A stretch of DNA of 28,980 nt from JAUWGC01 sp963753055. Lineage in GTDB: Bacteria; Bacteroidota; Bacteroidia; Bacteroidales; B18-G4. Of this stretch, positions 1 to 8,116 are shown one piece after another (the first letter of the stretch is position 1; the number at the start of each line of letters is the position of its first letter). The notes under the pieces were generated by a model. The model was given only the letters and a program-made list of their open reading frames with translations, did no database searches and was not told the DNA's origin. The DNA is taken from assembly GCA_963753055.1 (NCBI GenBank), contig CAVWAP010000007.1, forward strand, positions 1 through 28,980, given 5' to 3'. Position numbers and translations under genes: made by a program.

Positions 1-1715
1 TCCGAATGCATATGCTTTTCACCAAGTTTTATAAGCTCTGACGCTGACTTTTTCATCATCATTGGATCTCCTTCCATAGCATAAGCTATCGAATACCAAA
101 GTTGCATTCTTATAAAGGAGAGATTGGAGTCTGGAGGAAATTCTACTGCTATGTTTTTTATGCTTTTTAAATCATTGGTCATTTGATAACAGACCGCCTG
201 TGTTCCCAATGCATAAGACCTGGCATGGCTGGCTCTAATCGGCAATAATTCAAGAGCCTTCCTGCAGGATTTAAATGCACTTTTCGTATCTCCTGAGAGC
301 ATGAATAGTTCACCTTCAATTGTTTCTACTTCACCCCAAATGGCATTCATTTCAGGGGATTCAAGGGACAAAGCATTTAAAAAAGCTTTGGCTTTTTCCT
401 TGAACTCAATAATATCAGGAATTTGACCCCGGTATTCCATGATAAAGGCTTTGGCAATCAAGAGTGCAGGTGCTTCGTCAATAATGCTTTCTGGTAACAG
501 GTCTATCAATCGGTTTAAACGATGCATTTGCCCCTTATCCATCAGCTCATGCCGGTAGCGGGAAACTAAATCAACTGCCAAATCAATTTTATGCCCCTCG
601 ATAGCTTGTTTAACAGCTTCTTCCTTAAATCCATTTTTATCAAACCATTCAGAAGCTGCTAAATGGAAAGCATTAATTTCCTCAATACTGTATTGTTTCT
701 TCAATTGGTGTTGAAGAATTTCCTGAAACAGGTGATGGAAACGGTGCCATTTACGCTTATGGTCCACTGAAATCGTGAAAAGGTTGGCTTTCAGGAGGAT
801 TTGAATTATATCTTTCCCGGATATTTCCGTTGATGGTTCATTTACCTTGGAAATACACACCTCGTCTATCAATTCATCGCAAAAACGATTAAGAATTGAC
901 ATTATTATTAAACAGTTTCGGACCGGTTCAGGCTGATTTATAATGACTTCTTCCAGTAAAAAATTAGTGGTGGCAGGATTAATGGAATAAATTTTTTCAA
1001 TGGCTTCTTTTGGGTCTTCGCCTTCCTTCACCATTAATAATAACATTCGCAAACCAGTAATCCATCCTTCGGTTTTTTGCAACAATCTTTGCGAAAGTTC
1101 GATACTTGATTCTATCAATAAACAATTCTTCAGCAATTCAATGATTTCACTTTCATTGAAGCACAATTCGGCCATACGAATCTCATTGAGGCGGCTGCGC
1201 GCCCTTAAGGAATGTAAGTTTAAAAACGGATCGGACCTGCAAATAAGTACCAATTGCATAAGCTGTGGAGGAAAATGAAGCAGCTTGTCTATGAGTTCAT
1301 TAATTTGCTTGTTTTGGATTAAATGATAGTCATCTAAAACCAGAACATACTCCTTATCGATTTCATCTAAACCATTAATAAGGCTTTCGGCTATTTTGCT
1401 CAAGGGCGGTAATTCAGCAGCTTCTATATAGTCATTTAGATGATCCAATACGTTTGGAAACTTGTTTCCTATGGAAGCGGTAAGACCCTCAATAAAAATT
1501 CTGAGATCATTATCATCATCACTTATGGACAGCCAGGCGCAGGGAATTTTGGATTTCTCTACCCAGGAACTAACCAACATGCTCTTACCATAACCGGCAC
1601 CGGCAGAAACCAGGGTGCAAGGTTTATAAAGGTTCTTGTCCAGAAGATCGATAAGATGATCACGGTAAACATGTTCCCTGGTAACAGGAGGTCTGTGTAG
1701 TTTTGTGCGCAGCAT
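1..1715 (-). CDS. MalT-like STAND ATPase transcriptional regulator (partial, C-terminus outside window)
   Basis: About 571 residues are visible, read without a stop from ATG at 1715 to the window edge. The protein opens directly with the MalT-family signature MLRTKLHRPPVTRE, then Walker A GAGYGKSM (about residues 40-47) and Walker B VLVLDDYHLI (about 122-131). A winged-helix-like stretch (KWHRFHHLFQE) and a helical, TPR-like region follow. Family knowledge: such proteins are STAND ATPases that bind an inducer, oligomerise and activate transcription through a C-terminal LuxR helix-turn-helix; that domain would lie beyond position 1. Unlike the two related regulators at 10032-13190 and 23505-26658 it has no N-terminal receiver domain. 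It lies behind a terminator (1798-1842), so it probably starts its own transcript. ATP-binding motifs are seen directly; the LuxR domain is inferred. Confidence 0.88.
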   Translation of the reverse strand, partial: MLRTKLHRPPVTREHVYRDHLIDLLDKNLYKPCTLVSAGAGYGKSMLVSSWVEKSKIPCAWLSISDDDNDLRIFIEGLTASIGNKFPNVLDHLNDYIEAAELPPLSKIAESLINGLDEIDKEYVLVLDDYHLIQNKQINELIDKLLHFPPQLMQLVLICRSDPFLNLHSLRARSRLNEIRMAELCFNESEIIELLKNCLLIESSIELSQRLLQKTEGWITGLRMLLLMVKEGEDPKEAIEKIYSINPATTNFLLEEVIINQPEPVRNCLIIMSILNRFCDELIDEVCISKVNEPSTEISGKDIIQILLKANLFTISVDHKRKWHRFHHLFQEILQHQLKKQYSIEEINAFHLAASEWFDKNGFKEEAVKQAIEGHKIDLAVDLVSRYRHELMDKGQMHRLNRLIDLLPESIIDEAPALLIAKAFIMEYRGQIPDIIEFKEKAKAFLNALSLESPEMNAIWGEVETIEGELFMLSGDTKSAFKSCRKALELLPIRASHARSYALGTQAVCYQMTNDLKSIKNIAVEFPPDSNLSFIRMQLWYSIAYAMEGDPMMMKKSASELIKLGEKHMHS

Positions 1716-1719
1716 TGAT

Positions 1720-1752
1720 TAAATGTAACCAATTAGAGCATTAAATCCCAAA
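1720..1752 (-). promoter_or_regulatory. Candidate Bacteroidota-type promoter for the partial MalT-like gene
   Basis: On the minus strand TTTG (1749-1752) is followed after 21 bases by TACATTTA (1720-1727). This is close to the Bacteroidota -33 TTTG / -7 TAnnTTTG pattern, with 7 of 8 in the -7 box. The ATG at 1715 starts only 4 bases after the box, so the transcript would be leaderless or nearly so, which weakens the call. AT-rich DNA gives such matches by chance. Confidence 0.3.
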
Positions 1753-1797
1753 AAATGGACGATTCAAATACAATTAACAGGTCGCTACTCCGGCTGC

Positions 1798-1842
1798 AAG
1801 CAAAAAGACCTCCCCGGTTGGGACATTGTCCTCCCCGGGGAG
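1798..1842 (-). terminator. Nested hairpin intrinsic terminator
   Basis: Read on the minus strand, CTCCCCGG (1835-1842) pairs with CCGGGGAG (1810-1817). The loop between them contains a second small stem, GGAC-aat-GTCC. The outer stem is followed by GTCTTTTTGC, giving a T-run. It sits 26 bases after the stop of the barrel gene at 1868-2710 and before the MalT-like gene, as expected for a terminator of the unit starting at 8030. Confidence 0.75.
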
Positions 1843-1867
1843 ATCTACCCAAACCTCAAAACTTAAA

Positions 1868-2710
1868 TTAACCCGAAACTATGGGTTTTGCTTGGCCTCC
1901 TTTTTTCTTTGGAAAAAGGAATACAGCCTGGAAGAAGAGCTGCCATGTGGGACCGTTATCGGGCGATATCACATAATAACTTCCACCTCCGATAAATTTA
2001 ACCGGTTGTTTTCCAAACATCACCACTTTACCCATATTGGCTCCCAAGGGGAAGGTCCACTGTTGCCCTTCAGGAGCATTCCAGTTGGCAGTAATGGTGG
2101 GCATCATTTGAACAAACCAGGCACTTGGGAAGGTATACACAACAAATACCTGTGAAAACAATGCACTCAGGTTGCTGTTGGTGTAGGACCAAACATTATT
2201 GGCAGTCAGACCAATGGCCCAGTTTCCGGGCATCGTTAAAGCAATGATTGAGGGACCAATCCCAAATTCCGGACTACCCAGCAAATCATTGGTTCGTGTG
2301 GGAATATTAAGAGCCGGACCGATACCCCAGATTAATTTCCCTGCTTTCTGCAGGTGTAAAAAACATGGAATAATTAATATCCCCAGACCAAAGGTACTGC
2401 CCGATTCCTCAGCCACATCCGGTTGAATTAATACCGGGAGGATAATCCGGTTAATTACATTAATCTTCTTGCCCAAAGAATATGGAATCACAGGCATCAG
2501 GTTGATCAGCGTCTGTGTCCGGTTATATTCCCCCAGTCCAAAATTAAAATTAAACTGAACGGGAAGGGAGATCATATTGGCCAGTGGATTGGCTGTTTCC
2601 TTCGCCAGTGCCGCAGCATCGCTATCGGCAGATGCATCCTGTGCCTGAAGGGAATGATTCATTCCCAAAAGGAAAAGGAATGCTACGAATATGCTATTGA
2701 TCTTTTTCAT
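1868..2710 (-). CDS. Outer-membrane transporter-like beta-barrel protein
   Basis: 280 residues with a signal peptide (MKKINSIFVAFLFLLGMNHSLQA, then QDASAD). The mature part has alternating hydrophobic strands and recurring short motifs: NPLANMISLPVQFNFNFG, GSTFGLGILI, LIWGIGPALNIPT, GPSIIALTMPGNWAIG, and a C-terminal WQLFFQAVFLFPKK. I recognise this pattern as the barrel family that databases often label, misleadingly, 'neuromedin U' and place near the MetA-type phenol-pathway barrels. No substrate can be read from the sequence. The ATG at 2710 starts 20 bases after the DUF1254 gene and is the last gene before the terminator at 1798-1842, so it is likely co-transcribed with the two DUF1254 genes upstream. 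An outer-membrane location is inferred from the signal peptide and strand pattern. Confidence 0.75.
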   Translation of the reverse strand: MKKINSIFVAFLFLLGMNHSLQAQDASADSDAAALAKETANPLANMISLPVQFNFNFGLGEYNRTQTLINLMPVIPYSLGKKINVINRIILPVLIQPDVAEESGSTFGLGILIIPCFLHLQKAGKLIWGIGPALNIPTRTNDLLGSPEFGIGPSIIALTMPGNWAIGLTANNVWSYTNSNLSALFSQVFVVYTFPSAWFVQMMPTITANWNAPEGQQWTFPLGANMGKVVMFGKQPVKFIGGGSYYVISPDNGPTWQLFFQAVFLFPKKKGGQAKPIVSG

Positions 2711-2730
2711 GTCAATTGTATTTAGATTGC

Positions 2731-4272
2731 TTATTTAACTAACTCAATCTCACCAGGTCGCCAGGTTTGATCTAACCAGGGTTGCAGTGGACCATACATT
2801 CGTAATGCAACGAACCAACTTTTACCCGGAATAGTTTGCAACCAATTACTTTCCTGTCCCTGCGGTGGCTTTGGAGAAAAATACACATCAATTGAACCAT
2901 CAGCATTCTTTTTCATTCCCTCCTTATAACTATCCAATGTAGGAAACTGCTGATCGGTTTGTAACTGGCAGCGGGTTTGTGTATCATACATGGTCAAAGC
3001 CCAGAAATCCTTTACCGGTATATTTGCAGGCATGTTCAGTTTATACGTTTTTGAACCATCCAGTGGTATGCCTTCTGAATCGACCATACCCATAGAGTAA
3101 TCGGAACCTTTACCTGCGGCTCTACTAGCCATGGCTGGTGATACGCAAATATAGCCAAAGTGATAGAAGACACGTCCCTCGCTAATTACTGCACCATCTT
3201 CAATATAAGTTGTATTTCCATTAATGATGGGCTTGCACCATCCACTATTTTTATCAAAAGTGTAAAGGCCTTCGTTGCGTGGTGAAAAACTGATTGCACG
3301 TGCAGCAGTATTACCTATAGCAGCAGCATCAACCAATATTTTTTTCATACGGGCATCAGGCTGGAATGGCTTACCCTTAACAATACCTATGGAGGCCAGC
3401 TGTCCTTTAATCTCAGGGCCAAGCATTTCAGCAGGTTCTTCCTGAATGATGGCATGTACATTTTCAAAGAAGCTATAATCATTCGGCAATACCCCATGAA
3501 TATCCATGCCCGAACCATTGATGAATTCCATTTTTGACGGATTATCCTTTTTTGCCAGTGGATAAACCTTTAGGTTATTGCGAATGTTTTGCGAAGCTGC
3601 TTCAATGCCCTTATCAAGATAACCACGCATAAAAAGCCATACACCATATGTATTTGATTTTACCACATAGTAACCATCGGGGATATTGCCTGTGTAATCT
3701 GGTGGAAGTACCAGAAATTTGCCACCCTGTCCTTTATCCGGGCCTGCTGCTCCAAGGTTTTCCAGGAAAAGAAATGCCATATCATCCAGTATACCCAGCA
3801 TGCCAGGAGGAAGATCGACAACTGTGGGGCCATCTTTTTTGAGGTCCAGCCAGCCCACTGCATACATGGTTGAAGTGTTTGCTGTCAGTAACAAAGATTT
3901 TGAATCCAGCAGGTTATCGAAAATGATCACCTTGTTGCTTGCGTTAACACCGGCTGCCTTTTGCCCTTCCCTAATCGAATACATCGACATGATCGGGATA
4001 CAGTTCATAAATGCCTGGACGGCTGCGGAACGGTCAAGATAGTCATAGACCTGCTTTACAGAGGCCTCATCCGGTACCCCATCAAAAAAGTTCATTGTAC
4101 CAATTGAGGTTTCTAACTTATCCGGAGCCATGATGCTTGCCGGAATAGGACTTGTCATTTTCATGACAGGCTCTTGTGTAATCATTTTTGGCTCCTGTGC
4201 CTGGAGCGCAGTAAGCATACCCGCTGCCAGAAAGCACACCAGTGTCGATTTTAAAATGTTTCTCTTTTTCAT
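2731..4272 (-). CDS. Exported DUF1254/DUF1214 protein, subfamily A
   Basis: 513 residues from the ATG at 4272; a GTG two codons earlier is less likely because the signal peptide begins MKKRNILKSTLV. Cleavage is predicted after ALQA (about residue 25). The DUF1254 part begins near NFFDGVPDEASVKQVYDYLD and includes the conserved GPDKGQGGKFLVLPPDY (about 177-193). The DUF1214 part is C-terminal, with PVKDFWALTMYD, TRCQLQTDQ, DGSIDVYFSPKPP, NWLQTIPGKSWFV and TWRPGEIELVK at the end. The reaction of this family is not established to my knowledge. Subfamily A marks shared with the proteins at 8117 and 18013 are the QEPVMKMTSPIP stretch, the TRC-LQTDQ motif and the WRPGE terminus. It is 28 bases after a subfamily B paralogue and 20 bases before a barrel gene. 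Location is periplasmic or secreted by inference. Confidence 0.9.
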   Translation of the reverse strand: MKKRNILKSTLVCFLAAGMLTALQAQEPKMITQEPVMKMTSPIPASIMAPDKLETSIGTMNFFDGVPDEASVKQVYDYLDRSAAVQAFMNCIPIMSMYSIREGQKAAGVNASNKVIIFDNLLDSKSLLLTANTSTMYAVGWLDLKKDGPTVVDLPPGMLGILDDMAFLFLENLGAAGPDKGQGGKFLVLPPDYTGNIPDGYYVVKSNTYGVWLFMRGYLDKGIEAASQNIRNNLKVYPLAKKDNPSKMEFINGSGMDIHGVLPNDYSFFENVHAIIQEEPAEMLGPEIKGQLASIGIVKGKPFQPDARMKKILVDAAAIGNTAARAISFSPRNEGLYTFDKNSGWCKPIINGNTTYIEDGAVISEGRVFYHFGYICVSPAMASRAAGKGSDYSMGMVDSEGIPLDGSKTYKLNMPANIPVKDFWALTMYDTQTRCQLQTDQQFPTLDSYKEGMKKNADGSIDVYFSPKPPQGQESNWLQTIPGKSWFVALRMYGPLQPWLDQTWRPGEIELVK

Positions 4273-4300
4273 TTTCACAATTTTTAGTTTGAGTTATAGT

Positions 4301-5845
4301 TTATTGTATAAGTTCAAAATCATTAAGTACCCAGGTTTTATTTATATAACCTTCTTCCGGTCCGTAAAAACGGAATACCACAAAAAAGCCTTTCTCAGGA
4401 TTTGTAGGTACCCAGTTCTTTTCTTTTCCTTTGGGTGCTTTAGGACCAAAATATACATCCACTGAACCATCGGCATTAGCTACCGGCTTTTCACGACTAC
4501 CTATCGAAACGTTCTTGTTTTTCCCGGGATCCAGCAGGCTGCGGGTAGTGGGATCGTAAGCCGTTACCGCCCAGAAATTTTTAACTGGCGGTTTGGCTCC
4601 AACACGTAGTTTATACGTTTTGCTACCATCAAGATACGCGCCTTTATTATCACGAATGCAAGTAAGATATGCAGTACCCGTACCCGGCGTGGTAGAGATC
4701 AGGGCAGGAGAAACTACAATAGCGGCGTAATGCCACAAAGTGCGTGCATCAATATCTGCAACACCATCACGTTCAAACGTCGTATTGTGCAGGAACATTT
4801 TTTCCCAATGCCTTTCCGGCCAGTATCGGATCTCAGGATCACGCGAGGCAAACACTATAGCGCGTGCCATGGCTGCGCCCTGCTTAGCACCCTGATCCAG
4901 AATACGCTTCATGCGCTCATCCGGATTAAATGGCTTTCCTTGAATAATGCCCAATGTCGCCAGGCGGCCTAATTGTTCGGGGCCAAACAGTTCTTTGGGT
5001 TCGTATTGAATAATTTCATTCAGCATTTCAAACGCAGAACCATCTTCCGCAGCCAACGAATTGAGACCGGTACCGGCAGTGTTGCTGTAATTAGCCTGAC
5101 GGGGGCCGGTTGCAAGCGGGTAGACTTTCAAGTTTTCTTTAAACCATTCGGTTGCTTTATCGCCTATACCGACATCACCCCAGCCACGCATCATCGCCCA
5201 TAGTCGGTAGCTCGGTGACTTGATCACAAAATAGCCATCAGGGGTTGTGCCATCGTAACCGGGAGGCAGAAACAGGAACTTGCCGCCTTTACCTTTATCG
5301 GGCCCGACCATACCAATATCGGTCACAAATCTAAAGGCTGCATCATTCACGGTGCCTAGCATACCCGGCGGAGCTTCTACCACTATGGGGCCGTCTACCT
5401 TCAGATCGAGTGAAGCAACCGCGTATACCGTGCTGTTGTTACCCGTCAGGTAAAGCTCAGTGGGTGTAAGCCCGGGGCTTGGATGCACGCCTATATCAGA
5501 TGAAGTCTTAAATCCGAAATCCCGGATCTGACCCTTGATGATGCCGTGCACAGACAGGGCGGGCATAAAGTCCATATAGGCTTGCGTGGCACGCTGCAAG
5601 TCCATTTCATCGTATATTTTTTGAACTGATGCTTCATCTGGGAAAGCCTCCAATTCGAAATTCAAGGTCCCAAAATTGGTTTTAATTACATCTGGTGCCG
5701 GCTTAAAATCCTTGTTGGTTTGTTTCTCACCAGCCGTTTCAAACAGGTTTCTGTTTTCGCCTGTTTCCTGTGCTTGCATTGGAAAAATAATTCCCAAGCT
5801 AAAGAAGCAAGCAACTCCAATACTTATAATTTTTTGTATTTTCAT
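4301..5845 (-). CDS. Exported DUF1254/DUF1214 protein, subfamily B
   Basis: 514 residues from ATG at 5845 with a signal peptide cleaved after FPMQA (about residue 25). DUF1254 starts near NFELEAFPDEASVQKIYDEM and carries GPDKGKGGKFLFLPPGY (181-197). DUF1214 lies at the C-terminus: PVKNFWAVTAYD, DGSVDVYFGPKAPKG, NWVPTNPEKGFFVVFRFYG, ending in NKTWVLNDFELIQ. It shares with the protein at 20666-22295 features absent from subfamily A: MDLQRATQAYMDFMPALSVHG, the conserved acidic E-D-x-x-A/S-F-x-W/M segment near residue 275, and the W-V-x-N-D-x-E-L terminus. It lacks the TRC-LQTDQ motif (TRSLLDPGK here). It lies between the HAD phosphatase gene (33 bases upstream) and the subfamily A gene. Function is unknown. 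Confidence 0.9.
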   Translation of the reverse strand: MKIQKIISIGVACFFSLGIIFPMQAQETGENRNLFETAGEKQTNKDFKPAPDVIKTNFGTLNFELEAFPDEASVQKIYDEMDLQRATQAYMDFMPALSVHGIIKGQIRDFGFKTSSDIGVHPSPGLTPTELYLTGNNSTVYAVASLDLKVDGPIVVEAPPGMLGTVNDAAFRFVTDIGMVGPDKGKGGKFLFLPPGYDGTTPDGYFVIKSPSYRLWAMMRGWGDVGIGDKATEWFKENLKVYPLATGPRQANYSNTAGTGLNSLAAEDGSAFEMLNEIIQYEPKELFGPEQLGRLATLGIIQGKPFNPDERMKRILDQGAKQGAAMARAIVFASRDPEIRYWPERHWEKMFLHNTTFERDGVADIDARTLWHYAAIVVSPALISTTPGTGTAYLTCIRDNKGAYLDGSKTYKLRVGAKPPVKNFWAVTAYDPTTRSLLDPGKNKNVSIGSREKPVANADGSVDVYFGPKAPKGKEKNWVPTNPEKGFFVVFRFYGPEEGYINKTWVLNDFELIQ

Positions 5846-5878
5846 TTTTATGGTTTTATAAAATTCGGTATTATATTT

Positions 5879-6898
5879 TTAATTATCGAAAGGGAATATT
5901 TTCATCCAATCGTTTTTCATGCTTACAACATGCCAGCCACCTTCCTTGGCTGCATTTAAGGATGCATTATCTTTTTCAGCATAAGCAAACTCACGTACAT
6001 CATCGTCATGATTGACCATAAGTTGAAAATTGGGTAGTGTGTTTGTTTGGCTATAGGTCAGTTGTCCTATGTCACCTCCACTACGCACATTACCTCCAAC
6101 AAAGATTGGGATACGACCAATTCGCTGCTCAATTGTCGCAGGCTTAGTTTCTTTATCGTTCATAAAAAGGTTCTTTGTCCCCTTTACAATCTCCCATTCA
6201 CCATCAACTTGTTCAAAAGTATTCATGGCAAAAGTGCCAATTACGTTTTCGGGTACAATACCATAAACATCATCTGCAAAAACCCGCATGAAACTGTTGC
6301 CTCCACCGGAGCAGATATAGGTTTTAAAGTTGTTGTCACGTAAATAGTGTAACAATTCCAGCATAGGCTGATAAATAGTCTCCGTAAACTTCTTTCCGTA
6401 CTTTGGATGAGAAGAAGCGTTCAGAAATGCCTTAACATCTGCATTAAATTCCTTCAAGGTCATACCTGCATGCGTAACCGTAATGAGTTTCATTAACTCT
6501 TGGCCATGATTATTTAACAGATCATTCACCAGATATTCTTTATCACCTTCCAGAACCGATTTAAAGGGTTGCGTATCATTCCACTCGGGATGGTCAACTG
6601 CCATTTGTTTAACTTGGTATGCCGCAAACTCTAGCTGTGCAACGGGTTGTTCACACCATAATGTGCCATCATTATCAAATGTTGCAATCCTTTCCTCAGG
6701 ACTCACATATTGGGCACCCCCTTCTTTACTAACACTATTTACAAATTCAATAATAGCCGTTTTTGTAGGTCCTTCATTCCAAGAAGGTAGCGGGTCTGAA
6801 ACCTCACTGTTTTCTGCAGATTCTGTTTTAACTGAAGCTTCATTACATGCCGATAACAAAAGGGTGGTAAGCGTTAAAAAGGCAATAAATATTTTCAT
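5879..6898 (-). CDS. HAD-superfamily phosphatase-like lipoprotein
   Basis: 339 residues from ATG at 6898. The N-terminus is a lipoprotein signal with lipobox LLSAC (Cys18), so the enzyme should be tethered outside the cytoplasm. HAD motif I is FDNDGTLW with nucleophile Asp75 and Asp77. Motif II is the Ser in TYICSGGGNSF. A later acidic loop FVGGNVRSGGDIGQL replaces the GNSDGDxxML form I associate with this family. The C-terminus is GGWHVVSMKNDWMKIFP, typical of the group. Family knowledge: HAD enzymes of this type hydrolyse phosphomonoesters through an aspartyl-phosphate; the substrate is not readable. The gene follows the AI-2E permease by 6 bases and precedes two DUF1254 genes, suggesting one operon. 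Export of a HAD phosphatase is less usual than a cytosolic one. Confidence 0.88.
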   Translation of the reverse strand: MKIFIAFLTLTTLLLSACNEASVKTESAENSEVSDPLPSWNEGPTKTAIIEFVNSVSKEGGAQYVSPEERIATFDNDGTLWCEQPVAQLEFAAYQVKQMAVDHPEWNDTQPFKSVLEGDKEYLVNDLLNNHGQELMKLITVTHAGMTLKEFNADVKAFLNASSHPKYGKKFTETIYQPMLELLHYLRDNNFKTYICSGGGNSFMRVFADDVYGIVPENVIGTFAMNTFEQVDGEWEIVKGTKNLFMNDKETKPATIEQRIGRIPIFVGGNVRSGGDIGQLTYSQTNTLPNFQLMVNHDDDVREFAYAEKDNASLNAAKEGGWHVVSMKNDWMKIFPFDN

Positions 6899-6904
6899 AA
6901 TTTT

Positions 6905-7687
6905 TTAGTTTGATAGTTCATCTTTGTTGCTTTGAAGTTGCCCGCCTGACAGCTCATCGGCTTTGTTCACCCAGGCCATAAAGATCTGGTACCCGACGGC
7001 CAGCAAGATGGCGCCGATAAACATGCCAACGATCCCCCCTGCAATCATTCCCCCAAGTGCGCCAATCAGGATCACCGGCATGGGAGCATCCACTCCACGA
7101 CCCAATAAAAGGGGCTTAAGAAAATTGTCAGCCATACCTGCAATTCCAAAATACACGGTGAAAATGATGTTGGTTGTAATGGAAGCATCGCCCCCCACCC
7201 ATAAATAGATAATGACAGGTATGGAGATAATGGCTGCCGGCAATTGTATGATGCCAATAAACATGACGATTAAGGCCAGTACGCCTGCAGCAGGAATTTT
7301 GGCAAGAATAAAACCGATGCCGAACAGGACTGCCTGAATAAATGCAACACCAAGAACACCCACGGCCACAGATCGAACTGTGCCTGCTGAGAGTGCATGC
7401 AGCTGAGGTCCATTATCTGGTCCGGCCACACGACTGATGATGCGCAGTAAAGTATCGCTGCCCGATTTCCCAAATGCCATCATAATCCCTGAGATTACCA
7501 ACGCTCCAAGAATCAGAAGAATGGAGTTTACTGTATTCTTACCGGCCTCAACAAGCTTGTTCCATATCTTGTCCAATTGAGCATAGTGATCTTCAACAAA
7601 TTGAGGAAGATTCTCTGCTGCTTCGCTCCACACTTTATGCAGCCTGTAACCTATGATCGGCCACTCGGCGACAGCCGGATCCGGAGG
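6905..7687 (-). CDS. AI-2E family permease, C-terminal fragment (frame broken)
   Basis: This is the downstream part of the permease begun at 8030. It is open from the CCT codon at 7687 and reads PPDPAVAEWPIIGYRLHKVW, a classic AI-2E transporter junction, then several membrane helices (VNSILLILGALVISGIMMAF, VLALIVMFIGIIQLPAAIIS, the DNFLKPLLLGRG motif, and a Gly-rich GGMIAGGIVGMFIGAILLAV). Removing one base (C at 7688 on the plus strand) joins it to the upstream fragment as KIE-PPDPAVAEWPI. A GTG at 7633 (MWSEAAEN) is the only internal start-like codon, and I do not think it is used. Together the parts give about 373 residues, normal for the family. Transport of autoinducer-2 is only one proposed role; many members have unknown cargo. 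Confidence 0.85.
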   Translation of the reverse strand, partial: PPDPAVAEWPIIGYRLHKVWSEAAENLPQFVEDHYAQLDKIWNKLVEAGKNTVNSILLILGALVISGIMMAFGKSGSDTLLRIISRVAGPDNGPQLHALSAGTVRSVAVGVLGVAFIQAVLFGIGFILAKIPAAGVLALIVMFIGIIQLPAAIISIPVIIYLWVGGDASITTNIIFTVYFGIAGMADNFLKPLLLGRGVDAPMPVILIGALGGMIAGGIVGMFIGAILLAVGYQIFMAWVNKADELSGGQLQSNKDELSN

Positions 7688-8030
7688 CTTCTATTTTTAG
7701 TTCATCATTCTGAATTACATGCTGCCACTCCACAATGTGACTTGCAAAGGAATCCCCAAGCATCACCAGCGGTGTGCCAATGAGCAGAAGTGCCGGAAGG
7801 ATCAATATGATGGCGGCAAGGCCCCGCCTTCCCTTCAAACGTTTAGAAATACGCTGGTGCAATGGAAAGAGGACAATTGCAAAAATCAAGGCCCAGACCA
7901 TCAGGGCTAAAAAGGGTGAAAATACCCGTACACACAATACCGCCAACAGGGCGATTAAACTCAGGCGAATCATGGAATCCATGAAAGTGCTGGCAGTCAG
8001 TCCTAAGGGAGTTTTGTTTTTTGAGTCCAT
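7635..8030 (-). CDS. AI-2E family permease, N-terminal fragment (frame broken)
   Basis: From ATG at 8030 the protein reads through MIRLSLIALLAVLCVRVFSP and a second and third helix (LMVWALIFAIVLFPLHQRI, GLAAIILILPALLLIGTPLV) to VIQNDELKIEA. It then runs out of family resemblance into SGSGCRRVADHRLQAA and stops at 7635. The paired fragment in the next frame continues the family sequence exactly, so one extra G (minus strand, near 7688) is the likely cause. The gene opens the unit of HAD phosphatase, two DUF1254 proteins and a barrel. It lies 86 bases after the DUF1254 lipoprotein, with a hairpin in that gap. Confidence 0.85.
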   Translation of the reverse strand: MDSKNKTPLGLTASTFMDSMIRLSLIALLAVLCVRVFSPFLALMVWALIFAIVLFPLHQRISKRLKGRRGLAAIILILPALLLIGTPLVMLGDSFASHIVEWQHVIQNDELKIEASGSGCRRVADHRLQAA

Positions 8031-8062
8031 GTTACTGATTTATTTGTATGTCGATAGCTAAT

Positions 8063-8104
8063 CAACCCAGCGAATACTTCAAAACAGGTATTCGCTGAGT
8101 TGAA
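8063..8104 (-). terminator. Hairpin between the DUF1254 lipoprotein and AI-2E genes, possible terminator
   Basis: CAGCGAATAC (8068-8077) and GTATTCGCTG (8088-8097) form a perfect 10-bp stem with a 10-base loop. Flanking CAAC/GTTG extends it after a small mismatch. No long T-run follows on the minus strand, so it could equally be a processing or mRNA-stability hairpin. It lies 20 bases past the stop at 8117, the right position for a 3' end. Confidence 0.5.
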
Positions 8105-8116
8105 ACAGACTTAGGT

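Noticed and set aside
1826..2155. Plus-strand open frame of 109 codons over the barrel gene
   Set aside because: Antisense to a protein with a signal peptide and strand pattern; no family motif and no start signal.
7635..8030. AI-2E gene as a true pseudogene
   Set aside because: A single-base difference restores a full-length family protein with no other damage, and four similar breaks occur nearby, so an indel error is more likely than decay.
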